Positions 8,239 through 18,200 of a stretch of 64,000 nucleotides of DNA are shown here, one piece after another (within the stretch, counting starts at the first letter, position 1; each line of letters opens with the position of its first letter). The notes under the pieces were generated by a model. The model ran no database searches and was not told the origin of the DNA. It saw only the letters and a list, made by a program, of their open reading frames with translations. The position numbers and the translations under genes are program-made. The DNA comes from Clostridia bacterium (GTDB lineage Bacteria > Bacillota > Clostridia > Oscillospirales > CAG-272), in the NCBI GenBank assembly GCA_017503325.1, contig JAFVTI010000047.1, positions 54,194-118,193 of the forward strand, given 5' to 3'.

Positions 8239-9371
8239 TTACCCTTTTTGAAAAAATTCTTTTTCTTTTTGTAGTTGCTCTCACCGCAAGCCTCGGCAAA
8301 TGCGCGCATTGCGTCCTTTTGCTTGGAGGAAAGCCCGGTAGGGATCTCCACGTTGACCGTAAAGGTCAAATCTCCCCTGCGCGAGCTGTTGTTCAGGTTG
8401 GGGATTCCCTTACCGCGCAGGGTAAAGGACGAGCCCGTTTGCGTTCCCTCAGGAAGATCGAACTTCTGCGAGCCCTCCAGCGTGGGAATCTCGATCTCCG
8501 CGCCAAGCACCGCCTCGGAGATGGTCACGGGGATATCGCAATAAATATTCGAGCCGTCACGCTTGAACAGCTTGTGGCTCTGCACGCTGATCTGCATGAT
8601 CAGATCGCCCGTAGGTCCACCGTTCTTGCCGTCGCAGCCCTGACCGCGCAGCGCGATCTTCTCGCCATGGTCAATGCCTGCGGGAATATCCACGGTCAGA
8701 TTCTTATTCTCGCGCTCCATGCCCACGCCTCTGCAGCGGGAGCAGGGGGTCTTGATGATCTTACCCGTGCCGCGGCACTTTTCGCACGTGCCCGTGGACT
8801 GGAACTGCATGCCGCCCATGTTATGCACGGTGCGCACCTGACCCGTACCGCGACATGCCGAGCAGGTCTCGGGGGCTTGCCCGCCCTCGCTGCCGTTACC
8901 GCCGCAATCAGGGCACTTGCGCAATCTCGTATAGGTAATGGTCTTCTTGGCACCAAAAGCCGCCTCCTCAAAGGAAAGCGACACGCGGATCTGAATATCG
9001 TCTCCGCGCTGCGGTCCGTTGCGGCGTCTCTGGCCGCCACCGCCAAATGCACCGCCAAAGAAAGAACCGAAAATATCGCTGATATCGCCAAAATCTGCGC
9101 TGAATCCGCCGCCGTAGCCACCGCCGCCAAAGCCCGAGCTCTGGTCAAAGGCCGCGTGGCCAAACTGGTCGTACTTGGCTTTTTTGTCGCTGTCGGAGAG
9201 CACCTCGTAAGCCTCGTTGACCTCCTTGAACTTGGCCTCTGCCTCGGCGTTGCCGGGGTTCATATCCGGATGGTATTTTTTCGCAAGGACTCGGTACGCC
9301 TTCTTGATATCCGCATCCGACGCACTCTTGTCGACGCCAAGCACCTCGTAATAATCTCGTTTGTCTGCCAT
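8235..9371 (-). CDS. dnaJ: Chaperone DnaJ (Hsp40)
   Basis: The 378-residue protein has the complete class A architecture: J domain with YHPDMNPG (HPD motif) in the first 70 residues, a Gly/Phe-rich linker, a zinc domain with four CxxCxGxG-type repeats ([32 protein letters not shown]), and a C-terminal substrate domain. It stimulates DnaK ATPase and delivers clients. It lies 66 bp downstream of dnaK; a stable hairpin sits in that gap. Confidence 0.97.
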   Translation of the reverse strand: MADKRDYYEVLGVDKSASDADIKKAYRVLAKKYHPDMNPGNAEAEAKFKEVNEAYEVLSDSDKKAKYDQFGHAAFDQSSGFGGGGYGGGFSADFGDISDIFGSFFGGAFGGGGQRRRNGPQRGDDIQIRVSLSFEEAAFGAKKTITYTRLRKCPDCGGNGSEGGQAPETCSACRGTGQVRTVHNMGGMQFQSTGTCEKCRGTGKIIKTPCSRCRGVGMERENKNLTVDIPAGIDHGEKIALRGQGCDGKNGGPTGDLIMQISVQSHKLFKRDGSNIYCDIPVTISEAVLGAEIEIPTLEGSQKFDLPEGTQTGSSFTLRGKGIPNLNNSSRRGDLTFTVNVEIPTGLSSKQKDAMRAFAEACGESNYKKKKNFFKKGK

Positions 9372-9397
9372 TTTTAATATCCTTTATAACCTGCTGT

Positions 9398-9424
9398 AGG
9401 CTGCCGCACAAAGTGCGACAGCCT
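9398..9424 (-). other. Intercistronic hairpin between dnaK and dnaJ
   Basis: AGGCTG-CCGCAC and GTGCG-A-CAGCCT form a near-perfect stem with a 3-base loop and no T run, so it is more likely an RNA processing, stability or partial attenuation element than a terminator. This is inference. Confidence 0.55.
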
Positions 9425-9437
9425 TAGCAATATTTGA

Positions 9438-11270
9438 TTACTTATTGGAGTTATCCTCGTAGTTTGCGTCGTAGTAGGTGCCGTCGCCTGCGTCATAATT
9501 GCCGCCCTGCTGGCCACCTTCAGCGCCACCCTGTGCGCCCTGCTGACGGTACAGCTCCTCGGATACCTTGTAGAATGCCTTCTCGGCAGCCTCGGTATCA
9601 GCCTTGATCGCCTCGGTATCGCTGCCCTTCAGGGTCTCCTTGAGCTTGTCAATGCCTGCGCGAGCCTCGTTGATAGCGTCGGGGCTTACCTTGCCCTCTA
9701 CCTCGCCAAGGGTCTTTTCCATCTGGAATACCATGGACTCAGCGCGGTTGCGTACGTCAACGGCTTCCTTCTGTTTCTTGTCCTCTTCCGCAAACTTTTC
9801 AGCCTCGCGAACTGCCTTGTCGATGTCCTCCTGAGACATGTTGGTCGAGGAGGTGATCACAATGTGCTGCTCCTTGCCGGTGCCCTTATCCTTTGCGGTA
9901 ACGTTCACGATACCGTTTGCGTCGATGTCAAAGGTGACCTCGATCTGAGGAACACCGCGGGGAGCGGGAGCGATGCCGTCCAGAATAAATCTGCCAAGCG
10001 TGGTATTGTACTGTGCCATTTCTCTCTCGCCCTGCAGCACGTGGATCTCAACCGAGGTCTGGCCGTCAGCAGCGGTGGAGTAGATCTGGCTCTTCTTTAC
10101 GGGAATGGTGGTGTTTCTGTCGATAATTCTGTTGAATACGCCGCCCATGGTCTCAATACCCAGAGACAGGGGGGTAACGTCAAGCAGCAGCAGATCCTTG
10201 ACCTCGCCGCCAAGCACGCCGCCCTGGATTGCAGCACCGATTGCAACACACTCGTCGGGGTTGATGCCCTTGAAGGGTTCCTTGCCGATGAACTTCTTGA
10301 CTGCTTCCTGAACAGCGGGAATTCTGGTGGAACCACCAACCAGCAGGCACTTATCGATCTGAGAAACGCTCAGGCCTGCATCAGCCAGCGCCTTCTTGGT
10401 GGGGACCATAGCGCGATCAATCAGGTCAGCCGTGATGCGGTCGAACTCAGCTCTGGTCAGAGTTGCTTCAAAATGCAGAGGGCCTGCGCTGGTTGCGGTA
10501 ATGAAGGGCAGGTTGATATCTGCGCTCATCATACCGGACAGCTCGATCTTTGCCTTCTCTGCTGCGTCCTTGAGTCTCTGCAGCACCATCTTGTCCTTGC
10601 GAAGGTCAACGCCGTTTTCCTTCTGGAACTTGTCAGCCATCCAGTCGATGATTCTCTGGTCGAAGTCGTCGCCACCCAGCTTGGTGTCACCGTTGGTTGC
10701 AAGAACCTCAAATACGCCGTCCGAGATCTCGAGAATGGATACGTCGAAGGTACCGCCGCCAAGGTCGAATACCATGATCTTCTGCTCGATCTCCTTGTCC
10801 ATACCGTATGCAAGTGCTGCAGCGGTGGGCTCGTTGATAATTCTCTTAACGTCAAGACCTGCGATCTTACCTGCATCCTTGGTTGCCTGACGCTGTGCGT
10901 CGGAGAAGTATGCGGGAACCGTAATAACTGCCTCGGTTACGGTGGAGCCAAGGTAGCTTTCTGCGTCAGCCTTGAGCTTCTGCAGGATCATTGCGGAGAT
11001 CTCCTGAGGCGTGTACGCCTTGCCGTCGATGTTGGTCTTCTTGGCAGTGCCCATTTCTCTCTTGATAGAGATCACGGTTCTGTCAGGGTTGGTGATGGCC
11101 TGACGCTTTGCAACCTGACCGACCATTCTCTCGCCGGTCTTGGAGAACGCGACGACGGAGGGAGTGGTTCTGCTTCCCTCGGGATTGGGGATCACGATGG
11201 GCTCAGCGCCCTCAAATACTGCTACGCAAGAGTTTGTTGTACCTAAATCTATACCGATAATCTTTCCCAT
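9438..11270 (-). CDS. dnaK: Chaperone DnaK (Hsp70)
   Basis: The 610-residue protein starts [21 protein letters not shown] and contains the Hsp70 ATPase motifs ([27 protein letters not shown]), the linker [16 protein letters not shown], and the substrate-binding domain with a short C-terminal lid ending in a Gly/Asn-rich tail. The length is typical for Firmicutes DnaK. It lies between grpE and dnaJ in the HrcA-controlled operon. Confidence 0.98.
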   Translation of the reverse strand: MGKIIGIDLGTTNSCVAVFEGAEPIVIPNPEGSRTTPSVVAFSKTGERMVGQVAKRQAITNPDRTVISIKREMGTAKKTNIDGKAYTPQEISAMILQKLKADAESYLGSTVTEAVITVPAYFSDAQRQATKDAGKIAGLDVKRIINEPTAAALAYGMDKEIEQKIMVFDLGGGTFDVSILEISDGVFEVLATNGDTKLGGDDFDQRIIDWMADKFQKENGVDLRKDKMVLQRLKDAAEKAKIELSGMMSADINLPFITATSAGPLHFEATLTRAEFDRITADLIDRAMVPTKKALADAGLSVSQIDKCLLVGGSTRIPAVQEAVKKFIGKEPFKGINPDECVAIGAAIQGGVLGGEVKDLLLLDVTPLSLGIETMGGVFNRIIDRNTTIPVKKSQIYSTAADGQTSVEIHVLQGEREMAQYNTTLGRFILDGIAPAPRGVPQIEVTFDIDANGIVNVTAKDKGTGKEQHIVITSSTNMSQEDIDKAVREAEKFAEEDKKQKEAVDVRNRAESMVFQMEKTLGEVEGKVSPDAINEARAGIDKLKETLKGSDTEAIKADTEAAEKAFYKVSEELYRQQGAQGGAEGGQQGGNYDAGDGTYYDANYEDNSNK

Positions 11271-11315
11271 AATTGTTTTTCCTCCTTATATATGGTGTGT
11301 AAATAGATTCCAAAT

Positions 11316-11903
11316 TCAGTTTGCGACGATGACCATGGCAAAGCGGAGGATCTTATCTCCCTTTGCATAGCCCTTTTGGTAAACCTCGGTGATCTCGCCT
11401 TCACCGTGTTCTTCATCTTCAATATGCATGACTGCGTTGTGCTTCTCGGGATCAAAGGTCTCACCCTTTTCTCCAAACGAGGTCACACCCATCTTGGCAA
11501 GTGCGTCCTCTGCGCCCTTGAGGGTCATGGAAAGCCCCTTCTGCAAGGCCTCAGCTTCGCTTACGCCAACTGCACGCTCCAGGTTGTCAATGATCGGAAG
11601 GATGCCCTTGAGCGCATCCGCATAAGCGTCAGCATATATTCCGTCCTTTTCCTTTGCGGTGCGTCGACGATAATTGTCATACTCCGCGATCATGCGCAAA
11701 TATTTATCATTGGCAACGACAAGTTCTGCATTTGCTGCCTCCAGCTTTTTACCAAGCTCTGCGATCTCTGCCTCTGCCTTTTTCAACTTTTTCTTTTCAC
11801 CTTTACCCGGCTTATCCTCCGGTTCTGATTCTGCCTCAGGGATCTCCGTTTGAGGTACTTCCTCTTCTACGGTCTCATCCGTCGGTCTTTTGGTTTCCTC
11901 CAT
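11316..11903 (-). CDS. grpE: Nucleotide exchange factor GrpE
   Basis: The 195-residue protein has an acidic, low-complexity N-terminus (about 40 residues), a long coiled coil (KKLKKAEAEIAELGKKLEAAN), and the GrpE core DKYLRMIAEYDNYRRRTAKEK ending EVYQKGYAKGDKILRFAMVIVAN. It releases ADP from DnaK. Its start overlaps the 3' end of hrcA by 29 bases, so the two are translated from one message. Confidence 0.95.
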   Translation of the reverse strand: MEETKRPTDETVEEEVPQTEIPEAESEPEDKPGKGEKKKLKKAEAEIAELGKKLEAANAELVVANDKYLRMIAEYDNYRRRTAKEKDGIYADAYADALKGILPIIDNLERAVGVSEAEALQKGLSMTLKGAEDALAKMGVTSFGEKGETFDPEKHNAVMHIEDEEHGEGEITEVYQKGYAKGDKILRFAMVIVAN

Positions 11904-12966
11904 TATGCTCTCCTCCGTTCAGCAGTTTGTTTTCTTGCAGCATATCTGCGATATTGCCGCTAAGACTCTCAAGCGTTGCAAGAACCTTTGCGTAATCCAT
12001 ACGGCGTGGTCCGATAATACCAATCGCACCAATTGTCTTTCCGTCCTTTACGATATGCTTATATACCATCGCCGAATTGTTCACGGGGCCTGCCATGCCG
12101 CCCGCGCCAAATACGACGTTTACGTCCTCTCTGTCTCCGGCAGAAACAAGATCCAAGATCTCATCCTGCCCTTCCAATGCACCCAAAACGTGCTTTAGTG
12201 TATCACGATCCTCAAATTCGGGATATTGCAGCAGCTGATCAATGCCACTCCAGCGCACTTCGCCGTCGTCAAGTTCACTCAGCGTTTCATATACAGCCTT
12301 GATCACAGGACCGACAAATGATGCATGCACTCCCATTTCATTTTCCATATTCATAATGATCGGAAGATTGATCTCGTGTGAAGTCAGCCCTGCAATATTA
12401 TCATTCAGTACGTGCGCAAGCTGCGCAGTTACGTCAGCCGTAATTTCATTCTCAGTTCTGATACTCTTTGTTTTTACGTCATTTGTAGCAGCTACCATGA
12501 CAACGATAAATTCAGTCGGCTTAATATAAATAATTTCAAATTTATTGATCCTTGCTGCGGAAGCACGGGGCTTGATTGCAATACCGGTGTAATTGGTCAG
12601 ATTTGAAGCAACCCTGGATGCTGCTAAAAGCACTTCATCAAGCTCATGCATCTTTGCCTTCAACAAACTGCCAATTTCCTTGATCTCGTGCGCTGTCATC
12701 GCGTAATGCTCGATCAAAGAGTCAACATAGAAACGATAACCGAGTTCACTTGGCACTCTACCGGCCGAGGTGTGAGGCTGCACCAAGTATCCCATCTCTT
12801 CAAGCTCTGCCATTTCGTTACGGATCGTAGCAGACGAGCATACGATCTGCTGATTGGCCATCAAGGATTTGGAGCCGACCGGCTCTCCCTCAGCGATATG
12901 CGCCTCTACTATGGCTTTCAGAATCAATTTCTTGCGCTCACTCAGGTTGTTTTGTTTGTTTGCCAT
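11875..12966 (-). CDS. hrcA: Heat-inducible transcription repressor HrcA
   Basis: The 363-residue protein begins with the winged-helix DNA-binding region (LSERKKLILKAIVEAHIAEGEPVGSKSLM ... SSATIRNEMAELEEMGYLVQPHTSAGRVPSELGYRFYVD is the family signature, given here in parts). HrcA binds CIRCE and represses the class I heat-shock genes when its folding is helped by chaperonin. It is the first gene of the operon and the CIRCE lies at 13000-13026, so it should repress itself and the downstream genes. Confidence 0.96.
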   Translation of the reverse strand: MANKQNNLSERKKLILKAIVEAHIAEGEPVGSKSLMANQQIVCSSATIRNEMAELEEMGYLVQPHTSAGRVPSELGYRFYVDSLIEHYAMTAHEIKEIGSLLKAKMHELDEVLLAASRVASNLTNYTGIAIKPRASAARINKFEIIYIKPTEFIVVMVAATNDVKTKSIRTENEITADVTAQLAHVLNDNIAGLTSHEINLPIIMNMENEMGVHASFVGPVIKAVYETLSELDDGEVRWSGIDQLLQYPEFEDRDTLKHVLGALEGQDEILDLVSAGDREDVNVVFGAGGMAGPVNNSAMVYKHIVKDGKTIGAIGIIGPRRMDYAKVLATLESLSGNIADMLQENKLLNGGEHNGGNQKTDG

Positions 12967-12999
12967 GCCGTTCTCCTCTCTTCGTACTAATTTACGATA

Positions 13000-13026
13000 T
13001 TAGCACTCCCGCTGCCTTAGTGCTAA
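13000..13026 (-). promoter_or_regulatory. CIRCE operator of the heat-shock operon
   Basis: TTAGCACTC, 9-bp spacer, TAGTGCTAA. This equals the CIRCE consensus (TTAGCACTC-N9-GAGTGCTAA) except for one base, G to T at the first position of the right arm. It lies between the promoter and hrcA, where HrcA binding would block transcription. Confidence 0.95.
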
Positions 13027-13037
13027 TCTCTGTATAT

Positions 13038-13066
13038 AATTTACCACTATTCTGCGCTTTTGTCAA
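13038..13066 (-). promoter_or_regulatory. Promoter of hrcA-grpE-dnaK-dnaJ-prmA
   Basis: Minus strand TTGACA, 17-bp spacer, TAAATT, immediately upstream of CIRCE. Further upstream at 13124-13132 there is a lone GAGTGCTAA, a perfect CIRCE right half without a recognisable partner. Confidence 0.75.
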
Positions 13067-13152
13067 GTCCCTAATCCCCTTTTTATTGTTAATATTTTAT
13101 GAACATTGCCATACTCGACTTGTGAGTGCTAACATTTTATAATATAAAAAAT

Positions 13153-13181
13153 AAAACAGGATCAAATACGTCCTGTTTTTT
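13153..13181. terminator. Hairpin between the heat-shock and surface operons
   Basis: AAAACAGGA and TCCTGTTTTTT pair with a 9-base loop and T or A runs on both sides. Confidence 0.65.
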
Positions 13182-13201
13182 GTACTATTTAACAACAAAT
13201 C

Positions 13202-13249
13202 AAAAAACCCACCCCAGCTCGATCCCTTTGGAACCGAGCGGGGGGTGGA
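13202..13249 (-). terminator. Terminator of the surface-protein operon
   Basis: Minus strand CCACCCCCCGCTCG pairs with CGAGCTGGGGTGG and is followed by TTTTTT, 30 bp downstream of the 13280 stop. Confidence 0.85.
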
Positions 13250-13279
13250 GTTTAATAATTAATTATAAAAATTGGGATA

Positions 13280-15184
13280 TTACTTCTTCTTTCTGAGAAC
13301 TACGAAGTATACAACTACCAGAGCGCCGATTACAACGACAGCAGCGATGAGAACCCACAGCCATGCCAAAGAGGTAGGCAGCATGGGAATTACACCCTGA
13401 GCATCGGTAATCTCACCACAAGTGGTGCACTTCTTACCCTCAGTCAGACCGTCAGCCTTCTTGGTTGCTTCTACTGCAGGAATGACTTCCTCAGTGTGAC
13501 CGGTAGGATCAACAACCTTGGGAGCTACGGTTACAACGCCGCAAACGGAGCACTTCTTGCCCTCGGTAGAACCAGCAGTGGTGCAAGTAGGAGCAACAGC
13601 TGCAATGGTCTCTTCGGTGTGAGCAGCGGGATCAACAGTAGCGGGAGCTACGGTTACAACGCCGCAAACGGAGCACTTCTTGCCCTCGGTAGAACCGGCA
13701 GTGGTGCAAGTAGGAGCAACAGCTGCGATGGTCTCTTCGGTGTGAGCAGCTACGGGAATGATCTCCTGAGCAACGAGAATGGTCTCGCAAACTTCGCAGA
13801 TCTTACCGTCGGTCAGACCAGCAGCAGTGCAAGTAGCAGCGGTGCCGGCAACAACCTTTTCAGTGTGAGCGAGCTTGTCAACAATGACAGTCTCACGGCT
13901 GATCTCTTCCTTGCATACGGTGCAATATACGACATTGTCGTAAGAGCCCTTGTCGGTGCAAGTAGCATCAACCTTGTTTTCAACTACAACCTCACCGGCA
14001 GTGTGGCCGAGAGGAGCGATGTAGTCAACTGCGGTTACAACAGCACCACAATCAGCGCAGACACCACCGGAAGTAAAGCCGGGAGTGGTGCAGGTGGGCT
14101 CGGTAGCCTCAGAATCCTTAACATTGTGATCCTTCATAGTACCAGCAACGGTACGAGTGTCGGTCACGTCGCAACGAACACACTTAGCGGTTTCGGTTGC
14201 ATTAGCGGTGCAGGTAGCATCGTCGTTGGAGGTGTATTCACCAAAGGTGTGACCCAGAGCAGCGATTTCCTTCTGCTCTACAGTGAATTCACCGCAAACG
14301 GTGCACTTCATGCCGGCAGTCAAACCAGCCTCGGTGCAAGTAGGAGCGGTAGCAGCAACGAACTCAGGGGTGTGGCCGGTAGCAGGAACTTCTTCCTGAG
14401 CTACAGTGATTTCACCACAGACTTCGCACTTCTCACCAGCAGTCAAACCGGTCTCAGTGCAAGTAGGAGCAGTCGCTTCAATTACCACGAGATCATGTCC
14501 GAGAGCGGGCAGCACTTCGAGAACTTCGATTTCCTCGCAGCCCTCATCGGTGCACTTTACGTAGATGCGACCATCGTTGAGACAGTCAGCTTCTTCGGTA
14601 ATGGGATTTGCATAATCGTAGTTATGCTTAGCAGCCTTGAATTCTACAAGGCCATTGTTAGTGTTGGAATAATTAGTTGCAACAGTGGAGAAGTTCTTCT
14701 TCATAGCAACTGCATAGAAGTTCAGAGAAACATCTTCAGCGTCTTCTGCAACTACGAACTTGATGGTAAATGCTTCACCGGTAGTGGTGATATCAGAACC
14801 AGCATTTTCGGAAATAACAGTCAGAACGTTATTGCCATTGACAACATTGTTCTTAACGTTATCCGTGTAAGTGTAGGTATCGCCCTGAGTTACGTCAGCC
14901 TTGCCATTCTCATCTGCATCAACAGGAGTCAGAACCTCTGCATCGTATACAAAGGAAATCTGAGCAAAAGCGGCACCAGGGTTATTTTTAATTACTACTT
15001 TAATCTCTAAGGTGTCACCGGGAGTTACAAGCACTACGCCATCGGCGTTTGCAGTGGAGTCAGCGACTTCCACTGCAACGTCGAAGGTTGTACTTGCAGT
15101 ATCTGCAGCAGAAGCTGCGATAACTGCCATAGAGAGCATCATAATAGCAACTAAAAGCGATACGAATATTCTTTTAAGTTGCAT
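13280..15184 (-). CDS. Membrane-anchored surface protein: cohesin-like domain plus Cys-rich repeats
   Basis: The 634-residue protein has a signal peptide ending ASAA, then a cohesin-like beta-sandwich at about residues 30-185 (GDTLEIKVVIKNNPGAAFAQ, ISFVYDAEVL). About ten Cys-rich repeats of about 40 residues follow, of the form APTCTxxGxTxGxKCxVCG ... PAxGHT. It ends with one C-terminal membrane helix and RKKK, so most of the chain is outside the cell. Two adjacent repeats are nearly identical at DNA level (123-bp unit, 13521-13643 and 13644-13750). It is 23 bp downstream of a larger protein with the same repeats. Ligand and function are unknown; roles in adhesion or docking are inference. 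Confidence 0.82.
   Translation of the reverse strand: MQLKRIFVSLLVAIMMLSMAVIAASAADTASTTFDVAVEVADSTANADGVVLVTPGDTLEIKVVIKNNPGAAFAQISFVYDAEVLTPVDADENGKADVTQGDTYTYTDNVKNNVVNGNNVLTVISENAGSDITTTGEAFTIKFVVAEDAEDVSLNFYAVAMKKNFSTVATNYSNTNNGLVEFKAAKHNYDYANPITEEADCLNDGRIYVKCTDEGCEEIEVLEVLPALGHDLVVIEATAPTCTETGLTAGEKCEVCGEITVAQEEVPATGHTPEFVAATAPTCTEAGLTAGMKCTVCGEFTVEQKEIAALGHTFGEYTSNDDATCTANATETAKCVRCDVTDTRTVAGTMKDHNVKDSEATEPTCTTPGFTSGGVCADCGAVVTAVDYIAPLGHTAGEVVVENKVDATCTDKGSYDNVVYCTVCKEEISRETVIVDKLAHTEKVVAGTAATCTAAGLTDGKICEVCETILVAQEIIPVAAHTEETIAAVAPTCTTAGSTEGKKCSVCGVVTVAPATVDPAAHTEETIAAVAPTCTTAGSTEGKKCSVCGVVTVAPKVVDPTGHTEEVIPAVEATKKADGLTEGKKCTTCGEITDAQGVIPMLPTSLAWLWVLIAAVVVIGALVVVYFVVLRKKK
13521..13750 (-). 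repeat. 123-bp near-identical tandem coding repeat
   Basis: Copies starting at 13521 and 13644 differ at only two positions over 107 compared bases and each encodes one 41-residue Cys repeat, indicating recent duplication or gene conversion. Confidence 0.85.
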
Positions 15185-15207
15185 CGTTACACCTCACAGA
15201 ATACAAA

Positions 15208-18200
15208 TTAAGCGTAAACGGTCTTGATCATGCCGTTCATAACTTCCATTACGAACTCTTCAACGCTTTCGAAGCTGATCTTGGTATAGCTGTCGAGCTT
15301 GTTGATTTCAACCTCAACCTCTGCAATCAGTGCATAGTAGTCGTTAATGGTAACGATACCATCCTTGTTGCAGTCAGCCAGCTTGCCGTTCTCATAGAGT
15401 TCATCAATGGTAGCCTGGATTTCGTCATAAGTGCCGAGCATTACGAGGTAATCCTTAGCAGTCTGAGCGGATGCTGCGAAAGTACCAACAAGAGCTACGT
15501 CGATCAGGTCAACCATGCCGTCACCGTTGATATCAAGCTCAGCATTGAATTCCTCGGTGTCGAGAATTGCAAGAGCATCCTCAGCAGTGATGTAGCCGGT
15601 GCCGGTTGCGTTACCAAGACCTACAACGGTAACCTTGGTAGCAGCATTGTTGATTTCGAAGTTAGCATCGCCCATAGCGTACTTCTTAGCAGTGAACTTC
15701 AGATCTACGAGAGCAGTGCCATCAGCAGCGGTGGTCATATCAGTCTTGCTTACAAGAGTGATACCAACAACGCCATTGTCTGCAGAAGCGAATACGTTCT
15801 CGGTCAGGCCGGAAGTAGCTTCAACAAAATCAAACTTGGTAGCGTCGTACTTAACTTCAACCTTAACGGTCTTGAAGGTCTGAGCAACGCCGGAGTAAAC
15901 AACAGTGTAGTTAACGTCGGTACCAGCAGTTACCTTCTGAGCAGAAGCCATGCCGGAAACAACGAGAGTAGCGGTAGCGGGGATAACGTCGGTAGCGGTT
16001 ACACCACAACCTTCGGTAGCGCAAACATACTTAACATAGCCTGCAGTAGTTGCAGTTGCGGGTACAGTTTCAAGGATTACACCCTGAGTGTGCTTGCCAT
16101 TAGTGCTGAGTTTAGGAAGAACTTTGGTAACAGTGAGAGATGCAGCATTGCAGCCTCTGCAGTACTTAATCTCATAACCATCAGTTGTACAAGTAGCAGC
16201 CTGGGTCTTGGTGGACATATCATGCTCAGCCATAGTATCAACGATGGGCTTCAAGCAGTCAGAGCAAGTTCTGCCAATGTATGCAGCAATCTCATTGCAC
16301 TTAACGCTGATCTTACCATACGCATCGTAGTGACCAACAGCAGCTTCAACTACTACATCATTAACATCGCCCACATTACAATCAAGACAGTTCTGATAAG
16401 TGTATGTAGGAGCTGTGCAGTGGTTAGTGCCAGGCTTCAGAGCAGCAGGTGCCCAAGTAGTTGTTTGATCATTAACCTTCCAAGTCTCAAGTCTATGAGC
16501 GCTGTTCTTAGCATTTGCATAAGTAGCTTCATGATTTCCGCAGTTCATGCAAGTAGTTACAACAGCAGTCATCTTTGTACAGTCATAACCAGCCTTAGCG
16601 GGGTCGTTAATCTTAAATTCCTTATTATTGTGGTCAGCCTTCTTAGTCTCCCACTTATTAAGTTCACCTTCAGCCTTAGCAGCATCGCAAACCTTGCAGT
16701 ATGGGCCTGCCGTCAAACCGGTTGCAGTACAAGTAGCAGCCTGGTCCTTTTCGATAGTGAACTTGTAAGTGTTAAAGTGAGGAGCTATAGCAATTGCCGT
16801 CTCAAAAGCTTTCTTCTGATCAGCTTTAGTAAGGTCGTAGTTCTTGCCATCGAAGACACGAATATCGCATACAGCGCAGTATTCGTATGCTGCAGTGCCT
16901 TCAGCGTCGCAAGTTTCTGCCTTTGCATCCTGAGTCTTCATGGTGTGACCAAGAGCAGCGATAACATAATAATCACTAAGATCCTGCTCAATAGCATTGT
17001 GGTTAGCACAATTAAGAGTACAACCAGTAATTACAGTAGTGTTAGCCTCATGCAGACCGCACCACTCGCATGCCTTGTGTGCATGTGTACCAGCGTCAGT
17101 GCAAGTAGGAGCCTTAAAATCAACATCTACGTAGTTGTGATCAACAGGCTTGCCAATGGTAATAGTGATCAGGCCGCAGCAAGTGGTCAGCCAAGTTTCA
17201 GTAGCAGCTGCCTCGCAAGTAGCCTTGGTGGAATTGGTCTTGGTAGGAGTCTTATCAGTGTGATTTGCAATGGTGTTAAATACGGATTCCTTGGTGATAA
17301 CGGTAGCAGCCTTCTTAACAGCACCGCACTTTACGCAGTATTCACCGTCCATCTGGTAGCCGTTCTTCTGGCAGGTTGCAGGATAAGCAGCAGCGGTTGC
17401 ACCTTCGTGAGTGCCGTAAGTGTAGAGCGTACCGTTTACCTTTTCAGCATACTTAGCGGTGTACTGGTGAGTCCAGTCTAATACACCATCGAGCTTAGAG
17501 TTAGCAGGAACCTCTACAGTCTTAGTAGTGGATGCGCCAGCAGTACAGGACTTACATACCATAACTGCGGTAGCACCGGTCGTGCAAGTAGGTTCATTAT
17601 TGAGCCACTTCTCAAATACGTATACATGATTTGCAGCATCAATCTTACCTTCGTACTTATCATTATAAACCTTGTCGTTACAGGTAGAGCAAACCTTATA
17701 CTGCTTGCTTGCAGTTACGCAAGTACCAGCCTCAATCTGCCAATCACCATAAGTGTGAGCAGCGTTCGCGGGCTTAGCAGCAGGCTTAGGCTCAACGTCG
17801 CAAGGCACGAGTTCACCCTTTTCATTCAGTTCCTTGTTCTGGCAATACTGAACATAGCCATTAGCGTCGTCGCACTTTGCGCCTTCCTTGAGTACTACGG
17901 GGCCATAATTGTGTCCGGTAGCATCAACATAATTCGTGGGAGCAGTCTTGTGACCACAGACCACCTTATCGCCCTTGAGATTAGTGAACTCTGCGGTGCA
18001 CTCCTGATAGGAATAACCAACCTCATCGCAAGTGGGAGCCACAGTCACGGTCTTGTAAGCATGGCCGTTAGGATTCTTAGCAGCCTCAACTACATGAGTG
18101 ATCTGATGCTTGCAAGTAGCGTAACGATCGCACTTCTGAACCTTTACAGAAGGAGTTACACAATCAGTAGCCCAAACAATTTCGCTAATGTTATCCCAAG

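Noticed and set aside
9864..11246. A 460-residue frame opposite dnaK
   Set aside because: It is a mirror of dnaK codon bias with no translation signals; dnaK is unambiguous on the other strand.
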